A stretch of 64,000 bases of DNA from Callaeas wilsoni (lineage: Eukaryota; Chordata; Aves; Passeriformes; Callaeidae): NCBI GenBank assembly GCA_013398955.1, contig VWPU01003223.1, positions 434,001-498,000 on the forward strand, written 5' to 3'. Positions within the stretch are counted from its first letter, which is position 1. Each line of letters opens with the position of its first letter. Made by a program: the position numbers and the translations under genes. Of the stretch, positions 26,191 through 39,010 are shown piece after piece. Below the pieces are notes generated by a model that did no database searches, was not told the origin of the DNA, and was given only the letters and a program-made list of their open reading frames with translations.

Positions 26191-26233
26191 AGCAATTGTT
26201 ACATTTGTAGTAACAAATGTTACTACAATTGCT
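26191..26233. repeat. Nested inverted repeat
   Basis: The inner arms TTGTAGTAACA and TGTTACTACAA pair around two bases. The outer arms AGCAATTGT and ACAATTGCT also pair, so two alternative folds compete over the same 43 bases. Confidence 0.75.
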
Positions 26234-26694
26234 TTCAGTTTTACCTGCGGTAAGGAGAACATGCTTTAGAGCGCAATATTGTATCTACTCTGCTCAGAAA
26301 AACAACTATAAATTTTAATAATTCCACGTTAACGGCTGCCTCTCCACAAGATTGGTAGTCACAACAGGGTTGTGAGTGGCAGAAAGTATATGATACTAAA
26401 GTTTGTATATATTTAGTTTTAAATCACAAAAAGACCTCTCTTAAAGTTAGCTGTTCAAAATCTAAGAAGCACTAAAACAAAATTTCAAAGGTAAGCTGAA
26501 CCAGTCTTTCATAAAAAGATCCTTTCAAACCTTAACTGTCTTTAAAAAGCCTCAGACTGGAATCATTTACAATGTGCCTGGAAGGTCCTACTTCTGTTTA
26601 CAAAGCCGCTGCTGATACTCAGGAATTCCCACAGCTGAAAATAGTTGAGGCTTGAGTACTTTTTGGCAAAGTAGTTATTTTAGCCTTACACTCT

Positions 26695-26780
26695 ATCCCT
26701 GGCATCTGCTGTTGAATTTAGCCAGACAGGATGCTGTAAGGACATTTGGCCTGAATCAGTACAGCCATTCTTACGTTCTT
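26695..26780 (+). mobile_element. Old reptile/bird-type interspersed repeat, 3' end
   Basis: The order 'ggcatctgctgttgaattta', 'gccagacaggatgctg', 'gacatttggcctgaatcagt', 'cagccattcttacgttctta' matches a repeat end I recognise from turtle and crocodilian genomes ('catctgctgttggccactg', 'caggatactgggctagatgg', 'tctgacccagtatggc', 'ttcttatgttctta'). The terminal short tandem 'ttctta' resembles CR1-type tails. I believe it is an ancient CR1-clade LINE 3' end, but the family name is uncertain. Confidence 0.5.
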
Positions 26781-29559
26781 AGAACTGGCTTTTAAAGGTT
26801 TACAGCCCGACTCTGCAGCCTCCTTCCTGCATCCCCTCTGCATGCCTGCTGTGACCTCCTAAGGACAGAGCAAAGAGTTCTTCAGCATTCAATCAACCCA
26901 ACCCTGGCCCAATGCGTCTGGAGACACAGAGAGGCCAAGAAGAAAGACAGTCATTCTGGTAAAGACAGAGCATGGACAACCACCATAGAGGGAGAAAGAG
27001 GAAAGAAATGCAATACTTGGTCCTGTGAGCCTAAGCCCCATGGGACAGCATCAAAGCATAGGTGATGCATGGGGTGAGAAGAAACTGAATTATCAGCTCC
27101 TGCCCCTACCCAGTACAGAGAACCACATAATCCTCCTTAAGCATTTAGAAAACCCGTCCTTAAAAGCATTATGGCTTTCTAACACTGCCCCCACACATTT
27201 CCATTTAGCAGTGGCACTACTTTTCTATTTGCTCATGCTCTTTGGTTTCCATTGCTCTCCCTCCCCAGGGATGGCAATGCTCCTGCCACATGTACAGACA
27301 CATGCTCTCTATTCCTTAACTCCATTTGGGTATGCAAGCCAAATTCACTTCATTTTCTCTCATGTGAAAAACTCCCCTTGCCAGACTTTTCTGTACTTGT
27401 TTCAGTCTCAGTTCATCCTTCATCTATACGGGAGACCAGAGCTGCGCCCAGGAGAGGAATTGCTAGCCTCTTGCATAACTATTACTATTTTTCTGCTATC
27501 ATTCCTAATGCCTCCTCAGATTTCATTATCTTGTCACTGTTAATTTAGCTGTGGACACCTGTGATCATCAGCCAACATGCCTAAATCAGCATACACCCCC
27601 ACCCCTTTTCTAGCTGATGAGCTCCCAGCCTGCATCAGAAATTATTAGCAGTCCATCAGGGGAAGCCCTTGCATCAGTGCCATTTGTATTACTGTAGCCC
27701 TCGAGGTCCCACAGCTGCTCCCATCTGATGTTCTGATCTGCCTTTGTACAGATGATGGCTCTCAGCTTTGTGCAAGCAGGCACTATGATTAGCATGCTCC
27801 TGCTTTGTGTGCCAAGGCTGCCGATAATAACGCCAAATAAAACCTCTCCCAAAACTGGTCCTTGAAGAACTTTCCTGGTGGCCTTCCCTTTCACTTGAGA
27901 GCTCCCACTTCAATGCTAGCTACTGTTGTCTCTGTAGTCTTCACTACTTCATGCATCTTACTGTTCCTTGTCGTCTTCAGCTTAACTAGTAAATTCTCAG
28001 GGGACACCAATTCAGGCATTTACTCAGATCTAGACATTAAATTTCTTTCAGCTAGACATTAGGTACCACATCTGCATAGAACAGAGGGCTGTATTCAGAA
28101 GGTTGTATCCAAATGTATCCCCATCTTGAAGAGAGGGTCGAATTTAAATGCACAGACTTCTGTTCCAAATTTCCTAGTCTTGGACTCAGTCAAGATATTT
28201 CAAGGTTCACCATCTGAGAAGGCAATATTTGTTGTCTGGATTTACTTTAAAGTGAGCTTCAACTCAGGGTTTCAGGATTTGTTCCTCTCACATCTGAGTG
28301 CTAATACCAAATTATTGTTGCAGCAGGACTTTCTTAACATCTCAGTATTAACTTTTGCAGCTATTGCACTAACAAAAAAATTGATCATTTAATTCAGATG
28401 ATTTAGCAGTGAACTCATTTTAAGTCCTCTCTTTTCTCTACTCTTCCCCCTCCTCCTCCACACACAGATGAGCAAATCATTTAGAGAGAAGTTTGTCTGC
28501 TGACTGTATGAGTTTTACTCAGTGGGAAGATACATTCATGTAATTGCATTTCAAATGGTGAGGATCTGGATAAATGAACAAGTTGTTCTATGAATAGAAG
28601 AAGTAATGAAGGCTAGTTTCCCTGAGTTTGTGTCCTTTGTTACTCCATTTTCCATACTTTGGCTGGCCCCTCTTCTGCGTAGTTCCTACAAGCCCACCTT
28701 GCCACATCCCAGCTAACTCACCTCCTTCAGTTGCAGCTCTGTTCTCTCCTTGTCGGCTCGTGGATACTGGCTGGCATTTGGCTCAGCTGGCTGGCAAGCC
28801 AGCATGCGGCGGAGCCATGCCATCACACCTTCATGGCCCAGCCTGCTTCTGCCCCACCCCTCTCGCAGTCTCAAGAGTCTTGCCCAGACCTCAGATAGCT
28901 AAAGGCCTGTGCCTGCCTTAAATCTGATTGGAAATGGTCAATTCAACAGCCAATTAAAAAATGTATTTGGATGACTAGCAGTGAGATTGTGTGACTATGT
29001 ATGCTTTAGCCTCTCAAGAGATAGATAAAATTCTCTCAGAGCACCCATGTCAGAGAAAGTTCTGCTCACAGAGTTTGTCTGGGTTCACAATTTGGAAGCA
29101 CAACATTGTGCATAGCAGTCATTCCCACTACCAGCTACTGAGGACAGACAGGACATTTCCCGTATTAGCACTATGAGAGTGATTAGAGCCACCTATTTAT
29201 AGCTGTGTAATGAAAAAAATCTCAGCTCACAGATGTCAAGTTAGTCAGGCTTTAAGTCTTTCCTATCCAGTGGCTTAGATTATTCCTGCCTTATAATTTT
29301 TCAGATCCATGTTATGACTTTATATCCAATTAATTCTGTGGGAGGACAGCAGTTCTGAAATGAACACAGAGTAAACAAAATCATTAAGAAAAGGACTGCT
29401 CTGAGAGTTAAAGTTGTCACTGCATTGTTAATATTCTATAATTCTGTAGGTTTAGGGGGGTTTTTGTGTGTTATATGACATATTAAATACATAGCCAATG
29501 GCTTAAAGGCCCTGTTCTGTTTTCAAAGCCACTACTGTAACAATTTTTTAAAAATAATA

Positions 29560-30060
29560 ATTACCCAAAAGGGACCAGAGAAGTTTTGACAACCCAATAA
29601 CCTTCCCTCAGCGCAGCTGATTTGCATACAGTGTAGCTAAGAGGTGTATTTGACCCAAACATTTATAATTAACCCTTAACTTGTCATATATAAAGAAAAG
29701 CTTTATTTTCATTTTAGTGATTTTGTTGCACTGTAATTCCAAGAAACACCAATTAGCTATCAAATGCTGACAACTTGCACTTAGCACTGATTAGGGCTAG
29801 ATATGAACTATAAACCTATCACATTACTGTAGTGCAACAGCTCATTACCAGTCTAGCTTTCCTAGCTAATCTTTTCTACTAATTTTTATTTAGGGACCTA
29901 CTGGCCAGCTCATCTGAAAATTATACGCTAATGATCCGCGAAGAATTGAGAGCTCTAAATGGTAACACGGGAGAAAAAAATAATTCTGTTTGATCTCTTT
30001 ATGTTATGATAGATGCCATTTAATCAATTAGGATAGCAGAACATATCATTCCATTCCAGA
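29560..30060. promoter_or_regulatory. AT-rich motif cluster, possible conserved non-coding element
   Basis: The stretch contains an octamer-like ATTTGCAT, several ATTA/TAAT homeodomain cores and few repeats. Such composition is typical of developmental enhancers in large introns, but motif density in AT-rich DNA is weak evidence and conservation could not be checked. Confidence 0.25.
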
Positions 30061-33000
30061 CCTGGCAAATACAAAAGAAAACAGGAAAGGGTGCAAGCTT
30101 CACACATCTCAACCTTCTCCACGATGTAAAAGAGCATCATACATAGTATGAGAGAATGTTTAGGAGCACAGTCACTGAGACAGCAGTCAAGACACATTTC
30201 CTGTGGGTCTCCTGCAACGGGGGCTTGCCAAGGATGTGACTGCTGCTAGCAGCAGGGACCTCTCAAAGACAGGGCCACAGCATTGTGCATTGTGCCTTGT
30301 GGAGATGTCAGGCATCGTGGGGTGCCTGCTGCCAGTTAAGCCTCTGGAAGATTTAACATGGGAGGCTGGGCCCCTGGAATGTACCAGAATCAGAAATGTG
30401 GCTTATAGATATGCCTGCCTCCTTCTCCCCCACCTGTCTGAGGTTATGAAAGTATTCGAGAAACAATGGCAATGAGTGCTTCACAGTTATTCGCCAGAAC
30501 TCTATGATAAATCAAAGTTATTTCTGAGATACATTGGAGATGCAGAAGGGAAAGAACACTGTGTTTCATAATACTACCACTTGTTATTGAATAGAAAAGA
30601 TTATAGATGGAAACACATAGGTAGGATTGGGTAGGAAAATTAGTCTGATCTGTATTCTGTTAAACTTGTGTTAATGAAGGGCATCATGGGATATAAAAGT
30701 CCTATATTTAATAACTAATATAAACAAATTGAGAGCAATGACAGAAATATTTGAAAAGCAGAACATGATCACATTTAGGAGCTATCTCATCTCCTGCAGT
30801 CTCACTGGGCTGGAGTTTCTTTTCTGAAGACAGTGATATTCACCCAACAATACCAATATTGTTTCCTGTGTTTACTGGTTCCAACGTTGAATGAGTCAAA
30901 AATAGACATGATCACACATTAATGCCTAAAAACCCCCAAATTTTGTCTCTAAAACAACCACTCAAACACACCCACTGCCGGTCTGTACTTGGGCAATTCA
31001 AAACTTGGATAATGGCACAGCACATTATGCTGAGCGTGTTCTCAACACTCATCTAGCCCTGACCTCAAGACAATAAGCCTTTAACATGCCAAAACCTGGA
31101 CCTTTTTTTTCCTAAATATGGCAGTAGAGATTTTTTCTTCCTGTTGAGAAAGGAGCAAGAATCCCTCATGACTGCCCTTCTTGGAATCTGCACAGCAAGA
31201 GGAGTGAAGATCTGCCACTCTGCCCAGATTTTTAAATCTCCCAAAAGAATATTCTCTACATAAATATGCAAAGGTTTTCAAATTTAAGTGCCAGAAATGT
31301 TTCAATATGAGCATAATCAGACCACAGGGCTGGGAGATGTTCCTTCACTACAATAAAGGAGCCAGAAGGAAAAAGCACTGTACAGATAGCCCTATTGCAT
31401 ACTATAAGGTTAACCAAGGAGAGTTTACTCACACATTCAGACATCGCAAAATGCAGTGAAGCATTTTGCAATGCATATTTGAGCAGCAAAGCTCATATGC
31501 AAAGCATATATGAGCAGCATATAACTTACAATGTCATCACAGAATACTTAACTCTTTGTTAGATAAGTCCCTTTGCATTTATGACAGTAATCATTGGTAA
31601 CATTTTTTAGTTGGCTTCTGGTGAAATGAAAAAGTACTTTCAAATTATGCAGTCTTAAAAAGGAGCTTATATGAAGCTTCAGTTAGTGGCACAATTAATG
31701 GATAATACACAGAGAAGACTACAGAATTCATTAGCTAATATGGATTACAGATTAGATATTAGTAGGAAACATTTGGTATTTTATATTTCTGAGAGATGAA
31801 TTAAGGTGAAACAATACACTGATAACACTTATCATGAAGCACACAGTTACTGGTTTTATATCTATATGAATATGAACACAAAATTATTAAGAAAGTTATG
31901 TGTGTTCTGAATTTAAGTTTAGTTCCAATAGAGAGATAACACAGCTGTTTAATGCATAAAATAGACGTGTAATTGCTCTCTCTCCTAAAATGACTCTCAC
32001 ATACCCACACTATGACTGTTAGAGTTGAATATTAGCTTACTATAATTTCATACAGAGCCTGCATCATTTTTTATTCATAGCCCACAGCTAAATGTTGCCT
32101 GTTGAAAAGATTTGGTGTTTGGTGTTACTTTCTTCAGTTACCTATTGTCCTCTGGTCTTCCTTGGGAGGAATACGCTTAGGAACAGCAGTTTTCCCTATG
32201 ATTAGGTATCAGAACAGCTATTAGTGTGATGCTCAGATTCCTTAAAAGAATCAGTTATTGCTCTACAGAGAAGCACCATTGATGGATGGAACCTAGCCAG
32301 TGGAATTAAAAATTTATTTATACTATTTTTGCATGGGTGTAGTATAATAGCGTTTTCAGAGAAACTATGAATTTTCTTTGGAGGATGAAAAAAGCCATCC
32401 CAGTTTTCAGAGTACACCTAACATATGTGGTTCTGATACCACCAGAGACCAGATGAATTCTGCTACAGTGCCACAGAAGCATTATGTCCCTGCCTGGACT
32501 ATCCCTTGACCCTGCTGGGAAGAAGGTGACAGTCCCTGGGAGAATGTACATTCAGATTCACAGCAGCCAGAGACTTCCTGCAAACAACACCCTCATCGGC
32601 ACGAGGCTCCCTGCACCGAGATGAGTGTGAGGAGAATGGACAAGGCACCTGCAAAGGGACACACAGGACTTTTCCACTTGTTTAACATACTGGATTTTTA
32701 TGTGACACACAGATAAAAGATTCTAGGCAAAGGAGCTCACAAAGGACTGTGTGCTGGTTTCAGCCCCAACAGACTGCAATCAAGAGTAGCATAAAACCAA
32801 TAAAAGCCACTGATTATAATGCCATTGCACAGCACATAGCCATCCAAAACGGCAGCAGCCACCTAATAAGAGAAAAGAAAATCTGTTACCAGCTTACCAG
32901 TCTTATTTTGTATTTCTTATGATGCAAAGATTCTAAAAGTTACCAAAGCACACCCTCACTTTTTCTGTAAAATCCACTCCACAGTAAGCAGCCTCAACAT

Positions 33001-36000
33001 TAGCTGAAAAAAACAGGAGTGTTTCACAAATCTCACCGAAGCACAGTGGGGTAGGGTGTCAACAGGTTCTCTTTCACATGTATTTGCAGAGTCATATCTC
33101 ATTCAGCTTTGATCCTCCGTCAGCCCCTCCTCCCCTCCATAGTTTATACATCAATGTAAACTACTACAACTACGGCAGTTACTCTCAGTTTCCTGGGACA
33201 TGAGAACAACTGTCCTCCATCACACCAGTAATGTCCACACAGGAGAGAGGTGTCCAGGAGTCAAGATGTGCATGTTGGCATGATCTGACCGAGAACACAG
33301 AACTCCTAGAACACTCTCTCCCTCTTGGAAAAAGTGCAGTTATTTCTCCAACACCATACCTTAGAAAACATTTTTGTTTGTTATGTATACGTGCCAGCTG
33401 GGTAGCAGATCTGGATACTGCATCTAATTCCTGTCCTCCTGCATAGACATGTAACTTCAAAACACTTCACTCAGAGCCTGTGAAAACTGTTGCTTGCAAG
33501 AGAGAAGGAACGCGGTCTAGGAGCACAAAAGATTCTGCTACTCAATTTATAGCTGGAGGCAGACATGAAAATTGTGTTCAATCCTTAAAAGACTGCTCCA
33601 AGGAGATTCAGGTCCCACTTGCACAGAGATGATGAGGTGCTTTTAACATCTTACCTTGTAAGGGGCTCCCCTCCTTTGTTCTCTGCTGTCTCTGAGCTGA
33701 GTGATTTTTGTCTGTAACAGCACCCAAAACAGCTGCCACCACCATTCTGATGCTCAGCTCTCTGCTCTCTGGAACCAGCTGTACCAAAGGGAGCCACAAG
33801 GGCTGATATTTCTGACAGTGTGGACATACATTTTGTCATTGATTTTCAAAGAGAGTGAGGCTTTGTTTCTGACCAAGATCATGAACTAAGGAACAGGGAG
33901 AAAACAATTTAGTAAATTCCATCATCTCTCAAAAATAACCCACTGTAAAATAATTTTAAATTGTAGTAATTTTAAATACAGCAGGTAGGACAGTTTTTCT
34001 GATGGGATGATAAGGCAAAACAAAGCTAAAAGAAAATACAGCTAAAACAGTTAAATCTACTGTCTGATATTAATTTTTCTGAGTCTTGTCAGATCTTGCT
34101 AGAAAGTGTATGACCTGGATGGCACTTATAAACAAAATATTTTAAAAATTAAAATAATCTAACAAGTTCATCCTGCAGCATGAAAGAGGTACTATTCATA
34201 TTTCACAAGATAGTTCTAACTAGCCTTAAATCTAAAAAGTCAATGCATATTTTAAAAAATCCACTTCACATCTGTTCATTGTGTATTAACCTGGAGGCAA
34301 CCACCAGCCAAAAACCTTGATCATCCAGCAGAATCTGGTATCTGAAGAGCACAAGAGGATTATCTTCATTGCTTTACTCTCAAACGTGTTATTAAAATAA
34401 GAACTTCAATAAAAAAATCTTGCGGTTGTAATGCCGTCCAAAAACTCTTGAAGCAATAAGGCAAGCCAGCTGAAGTATCCTCCACTTAGAACGACACAAT
34501 TCTCTTAAAAGCTTCTAGGGCCTGGCACTCCACTGAGAGGGTAATGTCAAATAGAGTCCAAGAAAAGAAGGAGTTTGAAGAAAAAATGTTCAACTGTTTG
34601 CTCAGAAAATGCAAGCAAAGGTTATGTTTATCCTTAAGTTAAAGTCACAAATACTATTTAGATACACTGAAGAGGAAAATAAAAGAGTCCTGCTTGTGCC
34701 ATTTCAGTAGTCTCAAATCCCCATTTATGTGGCAAGTTCCTATATAAACTTCTTTGAGCTCCAAATTCATGGTCACGGACCTATCTGCAACCAATCAATA
34801 GACGATTGTACTTTTGCAGTTTTCACATTCACCAATTCCATCAATTATGTCCCTTGCAATTCCAAACAAACTCAACATTAGGTAACACTTAACCACATAC
34901 TGCCTCTTTCAACAAATAAGCTGTTAATCATCAAATACGGAACATGAAATATCCCTTAGCAAGGATTTGAGGATTATCTCATCTAATTAGATATAAGCAT
35001 GTTTTCTAATCTGTGGGTTTAAGTCAAATCCCAATAAAAAGATTTCCATTGATTTACATAGTGTTTTGGATCAAGCACTGGGAGAACTTGGGTTTGCAAT
35101 TCAAAGAGAAAGAGACCTTAAAAAAAAGGTGTAACTAAATGACGAAGGAAAAAATGTAGTTAACTGTGTTAAATCATCCAGCACAGAAACGGACTGGACC
35201 GCCCATATCCCTGCTAGGGTAGGGTCTCCAGAAAGACACTACTGAGGCTTTCTGGATTTCTTTGATGTCGTGCGAGTGTAACAATCCATCCAAACACTGG
35301 TTTCCATGCTCCTAAAAGCAGAGCTGATTCTAGCAGACACACTAGAACACATTTTATTATTTATTTGTATAACCGCCAGCCATGTGCAGACACTTGACAA
35401 TCAAGGACAAAGATAAATTATCAAAAGGAAGTACAGCTATTCTAAATTGTCAAATATTTGGACCCAGAACTCTGCATTAAAATTGCATAAGCCTAGCCCT
35501 TAGCCCATATCAAACAGTTTATTATGTAATTGTTAATGGATATTTGTTAGTTACAAGTTTATTTTGATTTTAAATGATTCCACCAACTAAGTGTTCACTT
35601 CAGCTCTTGAGTAGTTATTTCACTAATAGGAACCCCTGTTAGCATGCTTTAAAGTTTATATTCCTCCACATCATTACTTAAAAATAAGAAATCATTCTGC
35701 CACTTTGTCTCACCAGAAGCAATTCTTTCCTCCTGTGTGTATTCACATCCTTGAAACACTTCAGAGCAGTTGTCATCTCTTCTCTCAGAGGCCTCCTTTT
35801 CCCTGCAAGCTATGAAGCTTTATTTCTGTCACAGTGCTCTTCCAGGTGAGTAACCCTTTCATTTCAGACCATTCATAATTCTTCTTGCTTCTCTTTTAAA
35901 TTCTCTGCAGTCTGTAACCTTTTCTTAGCAATGAGATGCACAACTCCAAACAAGCAGCTATACACTGGTAGATAAATGGAAAAGCTATTTTCTTTGGTCT

Positions 36001-38180
36001 ACTGCAGTGGAATGTCTTTTGCTCTGAGTCACACTGGTTTTGTACAAGCAAAGAAGGATCAACGGGGAAATGAAATTTAATTTAACACATCATATCCATA
36101 TGCAACTATTCATGAAACTGGAGATAACAAAAAACCTGAAATAAGTCTAATAAAAATTATTACATGCTTTTTGATAATTTGCTGCATTATACAAGAGGCA
36201 GTTATTCCAAGGATATGACTATTTAAAAATTGTTCAATTATACATGAAATGAATTATCACCACATTTCCACAAGAGAAAATGTATTAGTGTTCAATTGAG
36301 CCTGAACCAGTGGTGGAACAGGTGAGAATAAACTGCTGGATACCCTGACTGAAGGTTCAAAATGGCATTTTAATGAATTAAGTACAGATTAATTTTTGTA
36401 CGAAATTACCACAATGGCCTATTTGGGTTCCACTCAAGCTATATTTCAGGAATAACTGCACGCTATTGGATTGCTTGTTCATTACCAGTCACGTCTGTGC
36501 TGGCCCGGGACCAAAGTAGTGTCCTTCCGTGATGCAGCTATCTGCTGCTCATAGAATGGCTATTTAAATGCAATTAGTAATTGCTGTTAAGTCTGACTAT
36601 AAACCACAGCACTCCACTTCTCATTTCATTTTGCAGTCCATCATTATTTGCTTGTTACAATATCCATAAAGTACTAATTCGCTGAGTGGTTCAAAGAGCA
36701 TTCAAAGAGAGACTTCATGAGGCCTGATTCTTCTCACTTGAATGCTTGTGCAGAATGGAGTTTGTCAGCTGAGGTCTGTTGTAAAAGTGGTGCAACAGGA
36801 GTTCAGGCTCAGTGAATGCAACACAGCCACTCACACCCACTACACATGTTGACAGACACCACTGCTCCAATTACTGTCGCATTGCCAGACTGGCAGGACT
36901 GAGTTGAAAACCCAAAGCTGGGGAATGGCTGCTTCACTGCAGCTTTTCTTTTCAGGATTTTGTCTACTATCTCTCATTAACTTGATGATGAAACATAGTG
37001 CTGTAAGATGTGAGCAGACAAAGCTCAAATCTGCACTATCAGCTGTACAAACTATCCTACAATAAAGTGCATTCTTGGTGAACACTACAGTAGCAATTGC
37101 CGGAGCGTGCAAACCCATCATCCACATGATCCTGAGCTGCTGATTAAATTATTCTAATAAAATGCAAGAAGTTTTCCTACATCCATGGACTGTGCATCCC
37201 TGGTTCCATCTATTTGATGTAGTTCCCTGGACTAAAGAAGGAAATTGCCAGAAATTCAACCTAGTAAACTGCCAGATACAGAAAAACCCCAAAGGTAAAT
37301 GCATTTCCAGATGCTCCAAGTCCTCGTTATAAGCGTCCTGGCAGAGTTTCAGTGCTCCTGCAGGCAGCTGCACTGCACTTGCCCAGTGACAAAGGGCATG
37401 CACCTAAGGCCAGGTCCTCCTCTGGTATAAGGTGGCATTGCTCCAGTGGCTTCAGTGTGTTAGCCAAGGTTCTAGTCCACATGACCTGGCTGAAAACATC
37501 AAGAAAAATTCCTTTGTTCCTGAGCACACCATGTTTTTGACAGCTAATTAGGAACTATTTCACATTCAACAAAATGTCCATTGACCACTCTCCTACACTC
37601 TCCTACAATTGGATCATTCAGGGGTATTTCTTAGGCTTATTTCTCTTTTTGAATAGGCTCGTTTCTTCTTCCTTGTTTGCTTCCCAGTTCCTCTCTGTGG
37701 ATTTTTGTCTCCTCTACACATAATTTCAGGGTCTCTTGGAGCTTTCCCATTCATTTCAGGCCATTTCCCAGCCCTGTGATTCTGTTTCGGCTGTCTCTCA
37801 TGTCCTCATTTTCCCCCCTTCTTCTACTCTCACATTTCCTCAAGTAAAACAGTGAAACAGTTTTTCATCTACTTCTAGTATATTCAATATTAAATTTACA
37901 CAGAAAGTTTCAAGATTCTGAAGGGCACACAAGATTTTTTTTCTGAGGCTGTGATCTTTGTACCATATTCTCATTGAGGAGGCGCAAAGTTAAGGAACAG
38001 AAGACATAGATGAAGCAGTGGAAAGTAAAACTGATTGAAGTTTCTGAATGAAAAACAAAAACCAAAAAATTCTAGTTTCAGGTGCTGATGAAGTGACTAT
38101 TGAATAGATTGTTCATCTGACATATAGTTCAAATGTGTCATTAAATTCTTAGACCTAGTAAGCAGACATGGCTGTGTGAA

Positions 38181-38210
38181 ACTAAGTCCTAGTTAAAGCT
38201 AGGACTTAGT
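38181..38210. repeat. Perfect 12-bp inverted repeat, 6-base loop
   Basis: ACTAAGTCCTAG at 38181-38192 pairs exactly with 38199-38210 across TTAAAG. Function unknown. Confidence 0.85.
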
Positions 38211-38839
38211 ACAAGCTCATAAATAAGGATAAAATCTCCACTACTAATACTAATTATTGTCCAAGAACTCTATTGTGAACTGATTTTTAGCTGGCCTTAT
38301 CTTCTCCTGAAAATCCTAACATCTTTTCTGAGAAAAATAATATAACTCATGCTAAAAATGCAAAGGCAAGGCATATAAACAAAAGATACCTGGCATTTCA
38401 GTTCTTCTCACACACAGCTTTTTACAAAGATGAAACAACTGCAGATAGATACACCCATCTAAGAAAAGAAACTGAGGTACTGGATCCATCCAAACCCTAT
38501 TTTCATTTTTTCCCAATAATTAGCTAACAATTTAAAGAAAATATCTGATATACAGCTCATTCTTTAGACTAGTATACCACAATACTATAATCCAACACTT
38601 CGCCTTTTCTCCTCACTTAAAATATTCTACCTTCGACCAAAAAACCCCTCAGATTCTGCATGCCATTAGAACTATTCATGTGAATCATTAACTCTAAAGA
38701 AAGAAGAAAAATAGAGTAACAGAGTCCTAGCAGTAGTGAAAAAGTATATAGTGCTTTTTTCCAACTCTGAATGCCCTTTACAAATCCTATTTGAATTTTT
38801 TCTAATTCAGTTTTATAAATGTGAATAAAGAAATAAACA

Positions 38840-39010
38840 CCTAAATAAATTATTTTCCAAAGGTCATGCAGAAAGAAAGAATGGATTAACTCATGCTTTA
38901 AGCACCAGATTAGATCTTAAAACACAGTGGCTCTGCTATGAAGCCTCCAGTGCAACCTTGCACGAGTCACTTAATATCATTTTATTTCCTGCAGATAGGA
39001 TTGAATAAAG
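38840..39010. mobile_element. Possible MIR-like fragments
   Basis: 'tgcaaccttgcacgagtcac' with 'ttaatatcattttatttcc' resembles the MIR core on the plus strand. Just before it, 'ttttccaaaggtcatgcaga' resembles the reverse-strand core. The resemblance is weak and could be chance. Confidence 0.3.

Noticed and set aside
27025..27543. 172-codon plus-strand open frame with hydrophobic stretches
   Set aside because: No recognisable domain, no consensus splice or promoter context, and overlapping frames of similar length. Consistent with a chance frame in pyrimidine-rich intron.
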